Below, one piece after another: positions 50,984 to 60,377 of a stretch of 64,000 nucleotides of DNA (positions within the stretch are counted from its first letter, which is position 1; each line of letters opens with the position of its first letter). Origin of the DNA: Gammaproteobacteria bacterium (GTDB taxonomy: Bacteria > Pseudomonadota > Gammaproteobacteria > Pseudomonadales > Azotimanducaceae); the NCBI GenBank assembly GCA_009846005.1, contig VXYL01000070.1, forward strand, positions 213,699 through 277,698. Direction: 5' to 3'. Under the pieces are notes generated by a model. It was not told the DNA's origin. It saw nothing but the letters and a program-made list of their open reading frames with translations, and did not search any database. The position numbers were made by a program, and so were the translations under genes.

Positions 50984-52042
50984 GTGCGGACCAAAGTCCT
51001 AGGAGCGCTCGGTGCGATAGCCGCCGCCGCAGCCTACGGCGGCGAACCGGCAACGCCGATAGATTCCCCGCCTACCGAGTATTCCGACGCTGTCGAACTG
51101 GATGTCTATTCGCGTCCGCACAGCGTCTCGAGGGCCACGCCGAAGTACCCTCTAACAGCGTTGCGCCAGAACAAGGAAGGCTGGGTGCGCCTCGACTTCA
51201 TGGTCGATACCGACGGCCAGCCATACGAGATCGTCGTTACGGAATCGGTAGGGGACGACGTGTTCCACGACGCCGCGATACGGGCCTTGGAGAAGTCCCG
51301 GTTCGAGCCTGCTCGACTTGAAGGCAAGCCGCTCGATGCGGGGCACCACCTCTACTACCACTTCGAGATGGACAGCTCGGGTGCCCGGGCGTGGTTCGTC
51401 AGGATCCACCGGGCCGCCATGAAGGCCATCGGCGACGACGACCGAGAGAAAGCGGACCGCCTGCTCGAAGAGCTCGATTCGAGCGGGCCGTTGAACCTCT
51501 ACGAAGACGCCTTTCTACATGTCGCCAAGTCCGGCTACTACGCCACATGGGGCAACGAACAACAGCAACTCAAAGCCCTGGACCGCGCAGTCGGTCACCA
51601 CACCGCGCAGAAACGCCTCCCCGAGTCGCTCTACACTTCCTTGCAGCGGGCGCGCTTCCTGCTACTCGTCAGGACCCAGGATTTCGGCCGGGCGATACAG
51701 ACTTTCGAAACCCTATCCGAGTACCCGCTCGACGATGACCTCCTGAGCCCATTGCGCACCGTCGTCGACGAACTCGAAACCCTCCGGCTCGATGACCGCG
51801 TCTATTCGGTCCCCGGCGACTTCGCCGATCGCTACACCTGGAGCTACAACCTGTTCAAGGATGAGTTCTTTCTGTCCGACGTCGAGGGGCAAATCGAGGA
51901 GATAAAGCTCCGCTGCGCGAGAAAGTACGTGTTCCTTCGTTTCGACCCGGACGTCCAGTACGCGATCAAGCGTGACTATCTGCCCTGCCACCTGCAACTC
52001 GTTGGCGATCCGGGAACGACCTTTAGGCTGACCCAGTTGTAG
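50984..52042 (+). CDS. exported protein with TonB C-terminal-like domain
   Basis: About 352 residues from the GTG at 50984. A signal peptide-like start (KVLGALGAIAAAAAYGGEPA) is not followed by a proline-rich linker or membrane anchor. The TonB C-terminal-like domain is at about 45-118 with RATPKYPLTALRQNKEGWVR and FHDAAIRALEKSRFEPARL. A helical, TPR-like region (130-250) and an extra C-terminal domain (260-352) with two Cys follow. Classical TonB has an N-terminal anchor that couples to ExbBD; here it is missing or cleaved, so energy coupling is doubtful. A role as periplasmic adaptor for the upstream receptor fits the context. Confidence 0.8.
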   Translation: MRTKVLGALGAIAAAAAYGGEPATPIDSPPTEYSDAVELDVYSRPHSVSRATPKYPLTALRQNKEGWVRLDFMVDTDGQPYEIVVTESVGDDVFHDAAIRALEKSRFEPARLEGKPLDAGHHLYYHFEMDSSGARAWFVRIHRAAMKAIGDDDREKADRLLEELDSSGPLNLYEDAFLHVAKSGYYATWGNEQQQLKALDRAVGHHTAQKRLPESLYTSLQRARFLLLVRTQDFGRAIQTFETLSEYPLDDDLLSPLRTVVDELETLRLDDRVYSVPGDFADRYTWSYNLFKDEFFLSDVEGQIEEIKLRCARKYVFLRFDPDVQYAIKRDYLPCHLQLVGDPGTTFRLTQL

Positions 52043-52063
52043 GCTTGGATTCCATCGGGACGA

Positions 52064-53668
52064 TCAGGGATCGATTAACACGCCCGGATTGAGGATCCCG
52101 TTGGGATCAACACACCGCTTCGCCGCCCGCCAAAGATCTCCGAAGAGAGCCGGTCGCTGGGCCTCCCAGCCGGGCCGGTGCATGCGTCCCACGGCATGGT
52201 GGTGCGTCACGGTACCTCCAGCCGCTACAACCGCGTCCGTCGCCGCATCTTTCACGACCCGCCAACGTTCCATCTCCGCGCCCACGGGCACCATGCCGCT
52301 GAAGCTGTAGTATGGTGCCGGCCCGTCCGGATAGACGTGCGTGAACCGGCAGGAAAGCCGAGCGCCGCGCAGGGCATCGCGCAAAGCGACGCCCACGCGT
52401 TCTCGGACCTCGGCATCAAAATCCGGCCAACGGTCCCAGGTGATCGCAGTCTCGAAGGTATCGGCTAGCAGGCCGAGCCCGGCGGTCAGCCCTGCGTTCA
52501 CGCCGATGAATGCATTCCGCCATGCCCCGACGGCACCGCCGCGACCGGTTGCCTGGCCGGTACCGTCGTCGATAAGGATGGCGTCGTCCTCGATGACGCC
52601 ACCGTGCGACCGGGCAATGCGAACCGCGGCGCGGACATTCGAACCCTGGGGAATGTCGGCCGATTCGAAGCCGATGATGAGTAGCGCGTGATCACCCGAC
52701 AGGCCCGCCGAGAACTCGGCTTCAGACGGGTCCAGGATGCGCAGGTTGGCCGGCCAGAGCTTCGCCTGCGCAATCGCCCGAACCGCCTCGCAGCCGCTCA
52801 CCCAGGACGGGAACACAACGCCCGCCGTGCCGCGGTACACCGGTCTTTTCTGGAGCCGTAGCCAACACTCGGTGATGATCCCTAGCGTTCCTTCGGAGCC
52901 GAGCACAAGGCGATCGGGACTTGGGCCAGCACCGCTCCCAGGTAGACGCCGGGACTCGAACCAACCCCTCGGCGTCAGCATCCGCGTCGACTCGACGAAA
53001 TCGTCGATGTGCGTGTGGTTCGTCGCGTAGTGTCCGCCGGAACGCGTCGCCACCCATCCGCCGACCGTGGACCAGGGGAAACTCTGCGGGAAATGGCGGA
53101 GCGTCAGACCCAAGGGCTTCAAGGCCGCTTCCAGGTCCGGACCCAGCATCCCGGCTTGAATGCGACCAGCCCTCGACACCTCGTCGACCTCAAGGACCGT
53201 GTTCAGGTTGTCGAGATCGATCGTGACCGCGGCATTCGCATCGCCCGGCACGTTCACGCCCCAAACCACCGACGTGCCCCCGCCGTAGGGAATCGCCACG
53301 TAGCCCTCGCGGTCGCACCAGGCCAGCGTCGCATCCAGTTCGTCCTCGCTAGCCGGGTGGGCAACCGCGTCCGGCGGATGATCGAACTCGCCCCGCAATG
53401 CTTTCAACAGTTCCAGCGAATGACCGCCATAGGTGTGCGTGACGCGCTCCGCCGTCGTGGTGGAGACCCAACCCGATAGCGAGTCAGGCACCTCGAGCCG
53501 CGGCGATTGCAGCACGATGTCGTCGATCGCCGGCACGGGCGGCGGCTCGACAGACTCGCCAATTCGCGCCGACAAGCGCTCGGCGGCCGCCCGGCGTTCG
53601 GCAATGCTCGGCTCGTCCGATACGTAGCCCCAGGTCCAAAAACTGCGCCGTTCTGCCCGTGCCGTCAT
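52064..53668 (-). CDS. FAD-linked oxidase, alkylglycerone-phosphate synthase-like
   Basis: The 534-residue vanillyl-alcohol-oxidase-type flavoprotein starts after TAGGAGGGAGTC. The FAD-binding domain contains YVAIPYGGGTSVVWGVNVPG, LGPDLEAALKPLGLTLRHFP, QSFPWSTVGGWVATRSGGHY and LGSEGTLGIITECWLRLQ. Near the C-terminus VTHHHAVGRMHRPGWE gives the three consecutive His of alkylglycerone-phosphate synthases, and APYYSFSGMVP the nearby Tyr pair; RCVDPNGILNPGVL closes the chain. Bacterial relatives include true ether-lipid synthases and other FAD oxidases, so the reaction is not certain. It follows the MATE gene by 38 bases on the same strand. Confidence 0.85.
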   Translation of the reverse strand: MTARAERRSFWTWGYVSDEPSIAERRAAAERLSARIGESVEPPPVPAIDDIVLQSPRLEVPDSLSGWVSTTTAERVTHTYGGHSLELLKALRGEFDHPPDAVAHPASEDELDATLAWCDREGYVAIPYGGGTSVVWGVNVPGDANAAVTIDLDNLNTVLEVDEVSRAGRIQAGMLGPDLEAALKPLGLTLRHFPQSFPWSTVGGWVATRSGGHYATNHTHIDDFVESTRMLTPRGWFESRRLPGSGAGPSPDRLVLGSEGTLGIITECWLRLQKRPVYRGTAGVVFPSWVSGCEAVRAIAQAKLWPANLRILDPSEAEFSAGLSGDHALLIIGFESADIPQGSNVRAAVRIARSHGGVIEDDAILIDDGTGQATGRGGAVGAWRNAFIGVNAGLTAGLGLLADTFETAITWDRWPDFDAEVRERVGVALRDALRGARLSCRFTHVYPDGPAPYYSFSGMVPVGAEMERWRVVKDAATDAVVAAGGTVTHHHAVGRMHRPGWEAQRPALFGDLWRAAKRCVDPNGILNPGVLIDP

Positions 53669-53706
53669 GACTCCCTCCTAGCCCGCAAGACATCGACATT
53701 GTCGAG

Positions 53707-55083
53707 TCAGGTGGGCATCCCCACAAGTCGCTGCCGTTGCCGGGTCACGGTCCGTCGGTTCCACTCCCGCGCCCACAGTCCGAGTACGACGTTGGTGAAC
53801 GCCGCCGCCGCGAATATCCCCACATGGCCGAGCCATTGGCGGGCGAGAAGCGCCAGCGGGATGTAGAAGACCATGAGCCGCAGCAGCGACAGCAAGAGCG
53901 GCGGAAAAGGCTTCGACAGCGCGTTGAACGCGCCGTTGGCGGTGTTGAACATGCCGGCGAAGCCGATGGTGATCGGGATGATGTAGAGGTAGGCGGTTGC
54001 CGTGGCGACGACCTCCGCCTCGTCCCTGATCAAGGTGACGAACAGTTCGCCGCCCGTCCACATGATGACGGCCGCGATGACACCCCAGACCAGGCAGTAG
54101 CGGTAACAAAGCCGCAACGCCTCGTCGACCCGATCGAAACGTCGGGCACCCCAGTTCTGGCCGACGAGAGGTGCGGCGTTGGTGGCGATGCCGATCACCA
54201 CCATGAATACTACCGATTCGATCCTTGAACCGACGCCGAAACCGGCGACCACCGCCGCGCCGAACGGCGCCAACAGGCGGGTGACCACCGCCGATGCGAA
54301 GGGCTCGATGATGTTGCTGGTCATGGCCGGCAGGCCGACATGCAGGATTTCCCGCGCAGATGACCCGAACCGCGCTAGCGATCCACGGATCATGCGTTCC
54401 CGGATGCAGAACCAGTACACGGCGATCAGGAACGACGCCGACCGGGCGATGACGAACGACCAGGCTGCGCCTTCCACGCCGAGGGCGGGCAGACCCGACC
54501 AGCCGAAGATCAGGAAAGGCCCGATCAATACCTGGAGGACGGATCCCGCGGTGATCACGATCCCGGGATAGACGGGATCGCCGATCGCCCGCATCAGTCC
54601 GGTGCCGACCATGGACAAGCCGAACACCGGGTAGCCGATCGCCGAGATGCGGATGTAGGCGACGACGAGGTCGAGCACGGCTTCGCGGGCACCCAACAGG
54701 TGGAATAGCGGTCGGGCGAAGGCGATCAGCAGGATCGAGCAGGCGATGTTGAAGACCAGGACCAGGAGCAGGCCGTGAGTAGTGAGGAATGCAGCGCGCT
54801 CCCGGTCCCCGGCCCCGATGGCACGGGCAAGCACCGCGCCGATGCCGACGCCGATGCCCCGGGTCGCGGCACCGATGATCATGAGAATGGGAAAGGCGAA
54901 CGTCACGGCCGCAATGGCTTCCGTGCCGACCCGACCGAGGTAGAAGATCTCTACGAAACTCGCCAACGTCATGGCGAGGAACCCGAGGATCATGTACCCC
55001 GAGAGGCGCATGAGATGGCGGGAAAGGTCGCCCTCGGTGAAACTCGCGGCGTCTGACTTGGATCCGGCTTCCATGCCGTTCAT
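53707..55083 (-). CDS. MATE-family efflux transporter
   Basis: The 458-residue membrane protein has twelve predicted helices. The first contains LSGYMILGFLAMTLASFVEI with FYLGRVGTEAIAAVTFAFPI, the usual MATE helix 1-2 arrangement. VGQNWGARRFDRVDEALRLC is the characteristic loop in the second half. Start at 55083 (MNGMEAGSK) leaves 10 bases to the upstream gene; ATG at 55074 is also possible. MATE proteins export drugs or metabolites in exchange for Na+ or H+. The operon runs from the membrane-anchored unknown protein through MATE to the FAD oxidase. Confidence 0.9.
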   Translation of the reverse strand: MNGMEAGSKSDAASFTEGDLSRHLMRLSGYMILGFLAMTLASFVEIFYLGRVGTEAIAAVTFAFPILMIIGAATRGIGVGIGAVLARAIGAGDRERAAFLTTHGLLLVLVFNIACSILLIAFARPLFHLLGAREAVLDLVVAYIRISAIGYPVFGLSMVGTGLMRAIGDPVYPGIVITAGSVLQVLIGPFLIFGWSGLPALGVEGAAWSFVIARSASFLIAVYWFCIRERMIRGSLARFGSSAREILHVGLPAMTSNIIEPFASAVVTRLLAPFGAAVVAGFGVGSRIESVVFMVVIGIATNAAPLVGQNWGARRFDRVDEALRLCYRYCLVWGVIAAVIMWTGGELFVTLIRDEAEVVATATAYLYIIPITIGFAGMFNTANGAFNALSKPFPPLLLSLLRLMVFYIPLALLARQWLGHVGIFAAAAFTNVVLGLWAREWNRRTVTRQRQRLVGMPT

Positions 55084-55093
55084 GCACCCGGAC

Positions 55094-56545
55094 TCAGTAG
55101 TTGGGAGCCCAATAGACCAGTCGGCCATCCCTGACCGCAAGCCGTCTGTCCAATAGGGCGTGGTCCTTGCACGATGCCGGGGCGTTGGGATCAAGCGACG
55201 TTCGGATGGCGAACGCCTGCTCCGTCTCGTCGATGCCTGGCTCAACCTCGAACACCCGGACTATACGGGCGCGCTTGGCGACGGGGTCCAGTTCAAAAGC
55301 CACCACTTCCCACCCCTCGTCCGGCTTCCCCGCAACCGACTGTGCCACCAGCAACTCACCGCCGACAAACCGAGCCCGAAAGCGTTGCGCCAGATTCACG
55401 AAACGACTGCCGTAGCGCATCATTTGCATTCGGTCGTCTCTCCGTACCGGATAGGACAACACCGGCTCGCCATCCGCTGTGTGCAAGACCTCGATGCCTG
55501 CAACCGGATCGGCAAGTACGAGCCAAAAACCGTCCAGCGACAGTTGCATTGCCAAGGTGGGGAGAAACTGCAGATCCCGTGCCCACACCTCCCGACTGTC
55601 CTCGCCGTTTCCAAACTCCCGCTCAACCTTGACGATCTGCCAAAGCAGGCCGTAGCGATCCTGGGGCTCGTCGTTCAGATTGCGGGCGTGGTAGCTCAGT
55701 TCGCTGGTCGCAAACAGCGACAGGTCCTTGGACGGCATGGCTGGCCTGTGTTCAACCACGACTTCGCGAGGATCCCCGCCAACCACGGGGTAGAACAGGC
55801 TCGTCCCGCCTCTGCCACCGGAGGGCCGCACGATCACCTCGGCGAGATCCAGCGAATAGGCCAAGGCGACATCCAGGCCACGACCGGTTTGCGCAATCGT
55901 CGTGCCGAGATCGAAGTGATGCTCCTCGCGTAGCTCCAGGTTGCGGATTACAAGCCGCGAGGCACTGCCCGCCAACGGTTCGACGACGAATAAGGAGGAA
56001 CCGTCATCGGCGATGTCGAAGCTCCAAACGTCATCAAACTCGTAGATGACACTCCCGTCGTGAATGACCTGCACTTCGTCTCCCAGATTGAACCCCACGA
56101 GGATCGTGCCGTCGCGTCGCTTACCCACGCGGGGCCGTTCCGGAATGAAAGGCAACTTGCCATCGAACACCACACCGAAGGTGTTCACCACGGCGAACCA
56201 GGCTCCGTCGCCCAAGGGAAGGTAGACGAGGGCCGTGTCCGCCGCCGTTCGCTGCCCGACCATCATCCGGCATTGCGGGTCGGCGATCACTGCTTCCGCG
56301 GTCGGTGCACGCACCGCCCGCGATGGTCCGGTCAACTGAATCTCGGGAGTTGCGTTCGAGACGGTGTCTGGAGTCGAGGTGTCGCTCGCGCCTTGGCTGC
56401 CCGTCGCTACCGTTAAGGCGGTATCGCCGTCGACAAGCCACCAAATCGCAAGCAACCCGCTCGCCGTCAAGATGGCCATGACTAGCCAAACGCTGCCTGG
56501 CACCCGGCGCAATACAGACGTTCTCGTATCGCCCTCGTTACGCAT
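55094..56545 (-). CDS. membrane-anchored protein of unknown function
   Basis: The 483-residue protein was not recognised. It has one N-terminal transmembrane helix (VWLVMAILTASGLLAIWWLV, about 19-38), a Ser/Thr-rich linker (to about 85), and a long soluble region rich in beta strands. Repeated blocks such as VNTFGVVFDGKLPF, VGFNLGDEVQVIHDGSVIYE and LHTADGEPVLSYPVR look like WD40/beta-propeller blades, with two Cys (in PQCRMM and ASCKDH). The bulk would be periplasmic. It is the first gene of a three-gene minus-strand operon with MATE and FAD oxidase, and is divergent from cytochrome c'. Confidence 0.75.
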   Translation of the reverse strand: MRNEGDTRTSVLRRVPGSVWLVMAILTASGLLAIWWLVDGDTALTVATGSQGASDTSTPDTVSNATPEIQLTGPSRAVRAPTAEAVIADPQCRMMVGQRTAADTALVYLPLGDGAWFAVVNTFGVVFDGKLPFIPERPRVGKRRDGTILVGFNLGDEVQVIHDGSVIYEFDDVWSFDIADDGSSLFVVEPLAGSASRLVIRNLELREEHHFDLGTTIAQTGRGLDVALAYSLDLAEVIVRPSGGRGGTSLFYPVVGGDPREVVVEHRPAMPSKDLSLFATSELSYHARNLNDEPQDRYGLLWQIVKVEREFGNGEDSREVWARDLQFLPTLAMQLSLDGFWLVLADPVAGIEVLHTADGEPVLSYPVRRDDRMQMMRYGSRFVNLAQRFRARFVGGELLVAQSVAGKPDEGWEVVAFELDPVAKRARIVRVFEVEPGIDETEQAFAIRTSLDPNAPASCKDHALLDRRLAVRDGRLVYWAPNY

Positions 56546-56580
56546 ACACTAGACCATTCCCACTAGCCCGAGGATCACCG

Positions 56581-57009
56581 ATGAGAAATCCCTTCGCCAC
56601 CGTCGCGCTATCAACCTGCCTTGTCGCGCTCGCCGTATCCGCGTCGGAAGGCGAGGTGAACTACCGGCAACATACGATGAGCGCCATCGGCGGCCACATG
56701 CGGGCCGTCGTCGACATCGTTCGCGGCGACGTGCCCCACATGGACCACCTAGCAACGCACGCCAGCGCGATGGCGGATCTCGCCGAGATTGCGCCGACGC
56801 TGTTCCCGGAAAGTTCGAAGGGCGGCGATGCCCTCGATGCGATCTGGGAGGACGGCGAGGACTTCGCGAGCAAGCTGAATGCGTTCAAGGAGGCCACAGC
56901 AGCCTTCAAGACCGCTGCAGCGTCAGGCGACAGGGGCGAGATCATGGGCGCTTTCCGAGGTGTCGGCCAAGCCTGCAAGGGCTGCCACGACGACTACCGC
57001 GCGGAATAG
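56581..57009 (+). CDS. cytochrome c' (class II c-type cytochrome)
   Basis: The 142-residue periplasmic haem protein has a signal peptide (LSTCLVALAVSASE) and a four-helix bundle. The single haem-binding motif CKGCH is at residues 132-136, close to the C-terminus, as in class II cytochromes. RQHTMSAIGGHMRAV is the N-terminal helix that holds the sixth-site residue. Such proteins bind NO or CO and are thought to protect against nitrosative stress. It converges on the cytochrome b561 gene with 9 bases between, a common pairing. Confidence 0.93.
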   Translation: MRNPFATVALSTCLVALAVSASEGEVNYRQHTMSAIGGHMRAVVDIVRGDVPHMDHLATHASAMADLAEIAPTLFPESSKGGDALDAIWEDGEDFASKLNAFKEATAAFKTAAASGDRGEIMGAFRGVGQACKGCHDDYRAE

Positions 57010-57018
57010 GCCGCCGGA

Positions 57019-57663
57019 TCAGAACAGGCGTTCGGCGTAGGTCACGGTCAGGGCAACGCCGAGAGCCAGAAGCGACGTCACAGCAGCACGCACCCAGAAG
57101 TGCGGAGTTGCCGGCAGTTCCAGGCGTTTTCGACCCGTGAACATCGCGAGGGGCGTCGGATTCCGCAGTATGGCGTACACCGTATGCGCCGCGAGGTGAA
57201 CGACGCCCGCGCCGAGCACCAGCCAGTGCACGCGGTGGTGAATCCACGATGCAGTTCGCGCTAACTCGTCAGATACGTATTGGTGTAGCGGCCCCGCGGT
57301 GAAGATGTCGTCGGTGGTGACGAGTCCCGTACAGACCTGGACTGCCGCAGCTGCGAGGAGGACGACGGCAAGCGTCACGCCGGGCGACGTATGGGCGCCG
57401 GGTCGACCTCGCCGTCTGAAGTGGTCGATGAAGGCCGACGGCGTCGTCCAGTAGTGCCTGAAACGCGCGTATCGACCGCCCCACAAACCCCAGCCCAGGC
57501 GGAAAACCAGCAATCCCAACAGGACAAGCCCGGAACGCTGGTGCCACTCGAGCAGGCCGATGTCGCCCGAGAGCCCGGAGTAGAGGGAAAACGCGATGAA
57601 TCCCGCGAACGCCCAGTGCCAGACGCGCAGCGGCCAATCCCAGATCGTCGGATGCGGTTTCAC
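57019..57663 (-). CDS. cytochrome b561-family membrane protein
   Basis: The 214-residue four-helix integral membrane protein starts with GTG at 57663 in a GTGA overlap with the cupin stop. The first helix has WDWPLRVWHWAFAGFIAFSL with a haem His; GLLEWHQRSGLVLLGLLVFR and IHHRVHWLVLGAGVVHLAAH contain further likely haem ligands. It transfers electrons in the inner membrane, probably from quinol to a periplasmic acceptor. Cytochrome c' next to it is the obvious partner. A longer reading upstream would overlap the cupin gene in another frame. Confidence 0.9.
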   Translation of the reverse strand: MKPHPTIWDWPLRVWHWAFAGFIAFSLYSGLSGDIGLLEWHQRSGLVLLGLLVFRLGWGLWGGRYARFRHYWTTPSAFIDHFRRRGRPGAHTSPGVTLAVVLLAAAAVQVCTGLVTTDDIFTAGPLHQYVSDELARTASWIHHRVHWLVLGAGVVHLAAHTVYAILRNPTPLAMFTGRKRLELPATPHFWVRAAVTSLLALGVALTVTYAERLF

Positions 57664-58136
57664 GCGTAGCGCGTCCCATCCTTGTGGGCGTACGTACCAC
57701 CGGTGCCGCGTCCTCTGATCTGCATATCGATGTCGGGGTAGTCGACGTTGTCGCCTTCCTGGCGGGTGCCCACCTCGAGGTAGGTCACCGGTAAATCGGT
57801 ATCGTTGACGAGGTGATGGCCGTTGGCCTCGCCCGCAGGGAACCCGGCGCACATGCCGGGTGCAAGCGGCGTTCGGCCGTCGTCGGTCACAAGCGTCGGT
57901 CGGCCCTCGAGGATGTAGATGAACTCATCCTCCTCGGAGTGCCAATGCCGCTGCGACGACCAGGTGCCGGGCGGCAGCGTGACGAGGTTGACGCCGTATT
58001 GCTCAAGCGCAAACGCATCGCCGAGGGCGTGCTTGATCCGTCCCGCACAGGGAACGGAAAACGGATGCGGATAGCCGCTGCCCCGGCGCGGGGAAACGGC
58101 GGTCGCGGCGATAGCGGGGAGGTTGGTCTTGGTCAT
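57660..58136 (-). CDS. cupin-domain protein
   Basis: The 158-residue cupin starts at 58136 (MTKTNLPAIAATAVSPRRGS). The metal-binding motif is RHWHSEEDEFIYILEGRPTL, with two His and Glu; LAPGMCAGFPAGEANGHHL is the second motif. It resembles the cupins seen with sugar- or aromatic-degradation genes in many proteobacteria, with no settled activity. Its stop overlaps the cytochrome b561 start. It is divergent from the bifunctional beta-oxidation gene, with 118 bases between. Confidence 0.88.
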   Translation of the reverse strand: MTKTNLPAIAATAVSPRRGSGYPHPFSVPCAGRIKHALGDAFALEQYGVNLVTLPPGTWSSQRHWHSEEDEFIYILEGRPTLVTDDGRTPLAPGMCAGFPAGEANGHHLVNDTDLPVTYLEVGTRQEGDNVDYPDIDMQIRGRGTGGTYAHKDGTRYA

Positions 58137-58254
58137 GGCTGCTCCAGATCGTGGCCGCCATTGTTCCCCTCGTGGAGACCACGGGCAAGCGAGACCCAGC
58201 CAACCGCCCCGGCTCGGTATACTCGCCCGTCGCCATTCGATCGAGGGAGGCACC

Positions 58255-60375
58255 TTGGCCCTACTTGGAACCGTCCACTACGAAGTGCGCGACGGCGTCG
58301 CACTGCTCACCATCGACAATCCGCCGGTGAACCCCTTGAGTTCCGGCGTGCGCTTCTACATGTCGCAGCACCTGGAGACGGCGCTCACCGACGACAAGGT
58401 CGAGGCCGTCGTGATCACCGGCAAGGGCCGGGCCTTCATCGCCGGTGCCGACATCCGAGACTTCGGCAAGACGCCGAACCCCGACGAACAACCAAAGCGG
58501 CCCGCGGGCGCGATGATCGAGGAGAGCACCAAACCCATCGTCGCCGCCATCAACGGCACGGCCTTCGGCGGCGGCTTGGAGCATGCGTTGACATGCCACT
58601 ACCGGGTTGCCGCACCGGGGGCTCCGGTCGGCTTGCCAGAGATCAAGATCGGTCTCCTGCCCGGCGGCGGGGGAACCCAGCGGCTGCCCCGGCTGATCGG
58701 TGCGGAGCGAGCCATGGACGCGATCCTGTCCGGCGATCCTTTCGAGACCGAGGAAGCTCTCGAACTCGGCATCATCGACGAGATCATCGAAGGCGACCTC
58801 GTTGCGGGTGCCATCGAGTTCGCCAAGGCCAAGGCGGCCGGGGGTGGGCCGCATCCACTGGTTCGACACCGCCGCCACAAGGTCGAGGCGGACCGGGCGA
58901 ACCCGGACGTGTTCAAGACGGGGGAGGCATATCTCGCCCGGCGCATGCGAGGGCAGATCAACGGCCGAATGGCATTCAATTCGGTCAAGGCCGCTGTCGA
59001 GATCGACGACTTCGACGAGGGGATTCGGGCAGAACGGGCCAACTTCCAGGTCTGCCACGACCACGAACAGCGTGCGGCAATGATCCACGTCTTCTTCTCC
59101 GAGCGGCAAGCAGCACGCATTCCCGACGTGCCCAGAGAGACCCCGAAGAAGGACATCGCCAGCGCCGCGACCATCGGCGGCGGCTTGATGGGCGGCGGCA
59201 TCGCCATGAGCTTCGCCGACGCCGGCATTCCCGTGAAGGTACTGGAAGTCAGCCAGGAAGCCCTCGACAAGGGGCTCTCCGTCATTGAGTACAACTACAA
59301 CCGAATGGTTCGCAGCAGTCGGATCACAGAAGCGGAACGGGACGCGCGCCTAGGCCTCATCGAAGGCGTGCTGGACTACGACGCTGTCGGGGATGCCGAT
59401 GTGGTGGTCGAGGCGGTCTACGAGAACCTCGATCTCAAGAAGGAGATCTTCGCCAAGCTCGATGCCACCATGAAGGACGGTGCCGTGTTGGCCAGCAACA
59501 CCTCTGGCCTCGACCTCGACCAGATGGCTGCCATGACGAAGCGTCCCGGCGACGTCGTCGGCACGCACTTCTTCAGCCCCGCCAACATCATGCAGTTGCT
59601 GGAAGTCGTGCGCGGCGTCGAGACCAATTCCGAGACCCTGGCCACGGCGATGGCGCTCGGCAAGGCCATCGGCAAGATTCCGGTCATGTCGCTGAACGCC
59701 CCGGGCTTCATCGGCAACCGGATGCTCGGCGGCTACACGAGCCAGGCCGGCGAGATCATCCTCCACGGGGCGTTGCCGGAGCAGGTCGACAAGGTGATCG
59801 TCGATTTCGGCTTCAACATGGGGCCCTTTGCGATGAACGACTTGGTCGGGCTCGACCTCGGCTGGCGGGCGCGCAAGATGGCCGGCACTACCGACAAGCC
59901 GTTGACGACCATCGTGCCCGACAAGCTCTGCGACCTCGGCCGTCTTGGCCAGAAGACCAACGCGGGCTTCTACACCTACCCGGAGGGCAGTCGCCAGGGC
60001 CAACCCGATCCGGCTGTCGCCACGCTCATCGAAGAGACGTCTGCGGAACTCGGGTTTTCGCGACGGGAGATCAACGAGGACGAGATACTCAAGCGTTGCT
60101 TGTACCCGCTCATCAATATCGGTGCGCAACTTCTCGACGACGGCATCGCCCTCCGGGCGAGCGACATCGACGTGGTCTACATCTACGGCTACGGCTTCCC
60201 CAAGTACCGTGGCGGACCGATGTACTACGCGGACCAGGTCGGCCTGGAGAACGTCTACCGGGACATCCTCGCGTTTCACCAGGAGTACGGGGAGGCCTGG
60301 CGACCCGCGGCGTTGTTGAAGCGGCTGGCGGAGGACGGCAGTTCGTTCGCCGCCTGGGATGCGGCGAATACCTAG
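58255..60375 (+). CDS. bifunctional enoyl-CoA hydratase / 3-hydroxyacyl-CoA dehydrogenase
   Basis: The 706-residue enzyme resembles FadJ/FadB and the peroxisomal bifunctional enzyme. The start is TTG at 58255 with a strong GAGGGAGG; there is no ATG nearby. The crotonase domain (1-190) has Glu109 (GGGLEHALTCHYRVA) and Glu129 (GLPEIKIG) as the catalytic pair. The Rossmann dehydrogenase domain has ATIGGGLMGGGIAMSFADAG (305-324), and HFFSPANIMQLLEVVRG holds the catalytic His. It carries out hydration and oxidation steps of fatty-acid beta-oxidation. No partner thiolase lies in the window. The ASCH gene follows two bases later. Confidence 0.93.
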   Translation: MALLGTVHYEVRDGVALLTIDNPPVNPLSSGVRFYMSQHLETALTDDKVEAVVITGKGRAFIAGADIRDFGKTPNPDEQPKRPAGAMIEESTKPIVAAINGTAFGGGLEHALTCHYRVAAPGAPVGLPEIKIGLLPGGGGTQRLPRLIGAERAMDAILSGDPFETEEALELGIIDEIIEGDLVAGAIEFAKAKAAGGGPHPLVRHRRHKVEADRANPDVFKTGEAYLARRMRGQINGRMAFNSVKAAVEIDDFDEGIRAERANFQVCHDHEQRAAMIHVFFSERQAARIPDVPRETPKKDIASAATIGGGLMGGGIAMSFADAGIPVKVLEVSQEALDKGLSVIEYNYNRMVRSSRITEAERDARLGLIEGVLDYDAVGDADVVVEAVYENLDLKKEIFAKLDATMKDGAVLASNTSGLDLDQMAAMTKRPGDVVGTHFFSPANIMQLLEVVRGVETNSETLATAMALGKAIGKIPVMSLNAPGFIGNRMLGGYTSQAGEIILHGALPEQVDKVIVDFGFNMGPFAMNDLVGLDLGWRARKMAGTTDKPLTTIVPDKLCDLGRLGQKTNAGFYTYPEGSRQGQPDPAVATLIEETSAELGFSRREINEDEILKRCLYPLINIGAQLLDDGIALRASDIDVVYIYGYGFPKYRGGPMYYADQVGLENVYRDILAFHQEYGEAWRPAALLKRLAEDGSSFAAWDAANT

Positions 60376-60377
60376 AC

